This document shows positions 61,357 through 64,000 of a stretch of 64,000 bases of DNA, piece by piece; position 1 is the first letter of the stretch; each line of letters begins with the position of its first letter. The DNA lies in assembly GCA_965221985.1 (NCBI GenBank), contig OZ244928.1, positions 3,224,001 to 3,288,000 on the forward strand, written 5' to 3'. The translations under genes were made by a program, and so were the position numbers. The notes beneath the pieces were generated by a model. That model ran no database searches. It was not told the DNA's origin and saw only the letters and a list, made by a program, of their open reading frames with translations. The DNA is from J054 sp965221985 (lineage in GTDB: Bacteria > Pseudomonadota > Gammaproteobacteria > Steroidobacterales > GCA-2729495).

Positions 61357-62469
61357 ATGCCAAAGACCGCTCTGATCACCGGAGTCACAGGTCAGGATGG
61401 CGCCTATTTGGCGGAATTCTTGCTGGAGAAGGGCTACCAAGTCCATGGCCTTAAGCGCCGCGCCTCCTCCTTCAATACCGACAGGATCGACCACCTCTAT
61501 CAAGACCCGCATGTCGCTACCCGAGATTTCATTCTTCACTACGGCGACCTAACCGACGCGACAAATTTGATTCGCGTTGTGCAAGAGGTCAAACCCGATG
61601 AAATTTATAATCTAGCGGCCCAAAGTCACGTGGGCGTCTCTTTCGAAACGCCAGAATATACAGCGAACGCGGACGGCTTAGGCCCGTTGCGGCTACTTGA
61701 AGCCATACGCCTGTTAGGTCTTGTCGATAAGACCCGATTCTATCAAGCCTCGACCTCCGAACTGTACGGTCTGGTTCGCGAAATACCGCAATCCGAAACC
61801 ACGCCTTTTTACCCGCGCTCGCCCTACGCGGCGGCAAAACTCTATGCCTACTGGATTACTGTCAACTACCGGGAGGCCTATGGCATCTATGGCACGAATG
61901 GCATTTTATTCAATCATGAATCGCCAATACGCGGTGAAACCTTTGTCACCAGGAAGATAACCCGCGCCTTGGCGCGAATTGCACTCGGCTTACAAGATGC
62001 CCTGCACCTCGGCAACCTAGATGCGAAGCGCGATTGGGGCCACGCGCGCGACTATGTGGAAGCGCAGTGGTTGATCCTTCAGCAAGACAAACCCGATGAC
62101 TATGTCATCGCCACGGGCGTGCAATTTTCGGTGCGCGAATTCGTTGAGCGCGCCGCCCAGGAGTTGGGCATGCAGCTTAAGTGGTCGGGCGACGGCCTGG
62201 ACGAGGTCGGCGTGCTCGAAAGTAAGAAGGATGACTGCGCGGCCAAAACCGGCAGTGAAATCATCTGCATTGATCCCCGCTATTTTCGGCCAACGGAGGT
62301 CGAAACGCTCTTGGGCGATGCCAGCAAAGCCAAACGCGAGTTGGGCTGGACCCCACAGACTGATTTTTCTTCGCTGGTGCGGGAGATGATTCGCGAGGAC
62401 TATCAAATTGCCAAACGCGATGATCTAGTCGCCCGGGAAGGCTATCGAGTTTACCGCCATCATGAATGA
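61357..62469 (+). CDS. gmd: GDP-mannose 4,6-dehydratase
   Basis: Protein of 370 residues. The NADP-binding motif GVTGQDGAYLAEFLLE starts at residue 9. The catalytic region has STSELYG with the Thr/Ser-Glu pair and SPYAAAKLYAYWITVNYREAYG with the Tyr-x3-Lys pair. INHESP-equivalent FNHESPIRGETFVTRKI and WGHARDYVEAQW are typical of Gmd. It converts GDP-D-mannose to GDP-4-keto-6-deoxy-mannose. The next gene, overlapping by 8 bases, makes GDP-L-fucose, so both serve fucose-containing surface polysaccharide. Confidence 0.96.
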   Translation: MPKTALITGVTGQDGAYLAEFLLEKGYQVHGLKRRASSFNTDRIDHLYQDPHVATRDFILHYGDLTDATNLIRVVQEVKPDEIYNLAAQSHVGVSFETPEYTANADGLGPLRLLEAIRLLGLVDKTRFYQASTSELYGLVREIPQSETTPFYPRSPYAAAKLYAYWITVNYREAYGIYGTNGILFNHESPIRGETFVTRKITRALARIALGLQDALHLGNLDAKRDWGHARDYVEAQWLILQQDKPDDYVIATGVQFSVREFVERAAQELGMQLKWSGDGLDEVGVLESKKDDCAAKTGSEIICIDPRYFRPTEVETLLGDASKAKRELGWTPQTDFSSLVREMIREDYQIAKRDDLVAREGYRVYRHHE

Positions 62470-63445
62470 GCTCGATGCTGGCGAATTGCAAAAGCTCAGA
62501 GCCGGAAAAATATTCGTTGCCGGCCACGGCGGGATGGTCGGATCGGCGCTTGTGCGGCGCCTCGAGAAATCTGGCTGCGACAAGCTAATCCTTCGCCGCA
62601 GCAGCGAAGTCGATCTACGCGACCCACAGGCGGTGACAAGTCTCTTCGCCGATGAAGGGCCCGACTATGTGTTCATGGCCGCAGCCAAAGTCGGGGGTAT
62701 TCACGCCAACAATACCTACCCGGCCCAATTCATCTACGACAATTTGATGATGGCAGCCAACGTAATACACGCCGCCCACAAAGCCGGCACGCGACGATTG
62801 CTTTTCTTGGGCAGTTCTTGCATCTACCCTCGCCTAGCACCGCAGCCCATGCCTGAAGACGCGTTGCTCACTGGCACACTTGAGCCAACGAACGAGCCCT
62901 ATGCGATAGCTAAAATTGCCGGCATAAAACTCTGCGAGTCTTATAACCGGCAATACGGGACAGATTTCCGTAGTGTGATGCCGACTAATTTGTATGGGCC
63001 GAATGACAATTTCGATTTGGAGACCAGTCATGTGCTGCCGGCTTTGATACGTAAATTTCACGAAGCAAAGCTAGCCGACGCGGATAGCGTGGAGATTTGG
63101 GGGACGGGAAAACCGCGGCGTGAGTTTCTTCATGTAGACGATCTCGCAGACGCGTGCTTTCATGTGATGAGCTTAACGGCCCAGCAGCTTGGAGACTCAA
63201 CAGAACCGATGCAATCGCATATCAATGTTGGTTTAGGAACCGACGTCACCATTGCACAGCTGGCAGAAATCGTAAGCGAAGCTGTCGGCTTTCGAGGCCG
63301 ATTACATTTTAATCCTGACCATCCCGATGGCGCGCCCAGAAAACTATTGGATAGCTCACGGCTTTCATCTTTAGGCTGGAAAGCTAAGATTCCGCTAAAG
63401 AAAGGTATAGAGGATACCTATAGCTGGTTCCTAAATTTTGCGTAA
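62462..63445 (+). CDS. fcl: GDP-L-fucose synthase
   Basis: Protein of 327 residues with the Rossmann motif GHGGMVGSALVRRLE starting at residue 21, AAAKVGGIHANNTYPA, the catalytic Ser in GSSCIYPRLAPQPMPE, and Tyr-x3-Lys in EPYAIAKIAGIKLC. The LYGPNDNFDLETSHVLPALI segment is the family signature. It epimerises and reduces GDP-4-keto-6-deoxymannose to GDP-L-fucose. The start overlaps gmd by 8 bases; transcription and translation are probably coupled. Confidence 0.96.
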   Translation: MNELDAGELQKLRAGKIFVAGHGGMVGSALVRRLEKSGCDKLILRRSSEVDLRDPQAVTSLFADEGPDYVFMAAAKVGGIHANNTYPAQFIYDNLMMAANVIHAAHKAGTRRLLFLGSSCIYPRLAPQPMPEDALLTGTLEPTNEPYAIAKIAGIKLCESYNRQYGTDFRSVMPTNLYGPNDNFDLETSHVLPALIRKFHEAKLADADSVEIWGTGKPRREFLHVDDLADACFHVMSLTAQQLGDSTEPMQSHINVGLGTDVTIAQLAEIVSEAVGFRGRLHFNPDHPDGAPRKLLDSSRLSSLGWKAKIPLKKGIEDTYSWFLNFA

Positions 63446-63683
63446 GGCGCTTTTCAGGCCGCGCTAGACCGCTGCCAACGACTTCCGATCTAAATCCTGC
63501 GAAAAGCGAGCTGATTTAACACAACGGAAATTGGAGTTTCTATAGCCCCCGGGAAAATGATGCTGCGGCTTCTAGGGAGGACTTCCGGCGATCACGATAA
63601 GCGATCGTCAGTGCGCCGAATCTGCGCGGCGCGGAGATTGCGCCAACAAGGAACCCCGTGGCAGCAAGGACGAATATATACAC

Positions 63684-64000
63684 TTAGGAAACTGAGCAGT
63701 ACCAGTCCGATAGCAAACTCGCCTGAGGACTGCCTCCTATACCATCGGCGTTCACAAAACTCGCATCTTTCTGTGGCAAGTAATAGGCGAGCTGCGGATC
63801 AATTACCCGCATGAACTCTTGTAATCGCTTGTCAGCAACGTCGATACTAGCCCGATCACCGACGTAGGTGGTGATACGCACTAACGCGCCGTCGGTCCTA
63901 TTTCGCGTCAACGCATCCCAAAAAATAAACCACTTGACCAGATACTCATTGGTTTGAATGCGGCCACGCTCCACAAACCAATAGTAGACCAGCTGCACAG
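63684..64000 (-). CDS. EpsI-family protein (exosortase-associated), C-terminal part, cut by window end
   Basis: The visible 105 residues include QLVYYWFVERGRIQTNEYLV, then KWFIFWDALTRNRTDGALVR, which is the usual pattern near the end of EpsI-type proteins (DUF3485) linked to exosortase A (XrtA) systems. EpsI can be a separate protein or the C-terminal domain of exosortase; the N-terminal part lies beyond 64000. Such genes mark exopolysaccharide export/sorting loci (PEP-CTERM proteins), consistent with gmd-fcl next to it. The final residues (SLLSDWYCSVS) are less conserved. Confidence 0.75.
   Translation of the reverse strand, partial: VQLVYYWFVERGRIQTNEYLVKWFIFWDALTRNRTDGALVRITTYVGDRASIDVADKRLQEFMRVIDPQLAYYLPQKDASFVNADGIGGSPQASLLSDWYCSVS

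Noticed and set aside
1..64000. CRISPR arrays, prophage or complete insertion sequences
   Set aside because: No regularly spaced repeats, integrase, capsid or transposase-like proteins were found in any frame read.

Overview
The window looks like chromosomal DNA of a heterotrophic gammaproteobacterium. It has a Pseudomonas-type minor pilin operon (fimT-pilV-pilW-pilX-pilY1-pilE), creD, a bacterial glnS, two large TonB-dependent receptors and an EpsI-type (exosortase-associated) protein. Genes are close-packed, often with 4-base start/stop overlaps. I see no rRNA, tRNA, CRISPR array, phage or complete insertion sequence. The species cannot be named from the sequence alone.

Layout. 1-6.4 kb: type IV pilus minor pilins, including one unrecognised small exported protein between pilX and pilY1. 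6.5-9 kb: a PPK2-type polyphosphate kinase and creD, divergent. 9.1-16.7 kb (minus): an unusual five-gene block made of a Rieske oxygenase, a membrane protein resembling CTP-dependent dolichol/phytol kinases, an RND adaptor, an RND pump and a second Rieske oxygenase. 17.3-20.6 kb (minus): an ABM-domain protein, an MFS transporter with a very His-rich tail, and a 4-hydroxybutyryl-CoA dehydratase/HpaB-like flavoprotein. 20.9-25.1 kb (plus): an Opp/Dpp-type ABC importer without a binding protein, then a DUF1330 protein. 25.1-33.9 kb: a GntR/UTRA regulator, an unrecognised eight-helix membrane protein, two MFS transporters, an aldo/keto reductase and a TonB receptor.

34.4-38.7 kb: redox and molybdenum-related genes (cytochrome c, TorD-like chaperone, moeA, a broken sirB2, a HiPIP, a TPR protein), but no molybdoenzyme. 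39.4-44.4 kb: a padR-MFP-RND operon with a palindromic operator candidate. 44.5-52 kb: a queuosine-precursor transporter, a SAM hydrolase (DUF62), glnS, an SDR, a lipoprotein with a probable beta-rich C-terminus, an EamA transporter and a small unknown gene with a structured leader. 52.1-61.2 kb: a TonB receptor followed by an alpha/beta hydrolase, a PrpD-family protein, a dihydropyrimidinase-like amidohydrolase, a GlcD/VAO-type flavin oxidase and a YciI protein, which looks like uptake and catabolism of an unknown small molecule. 61.4 kb to the end: gmd-fcl (GDP-L-fucose synthesis) and the C-terminal end of an EpsI-type protein, probably the edge of an exopolysaccharide locus.

The best candidates for something undescribed are the Rieske/lipid-kinase-like/RND block at 9.1-16.7 kb, the His-tailed MFS with its ABM partner, and the dehydratase-like enzyme next to a binding-protein-less ABC importer. 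Functions are family-level calls from reading the translations; no database search was run.
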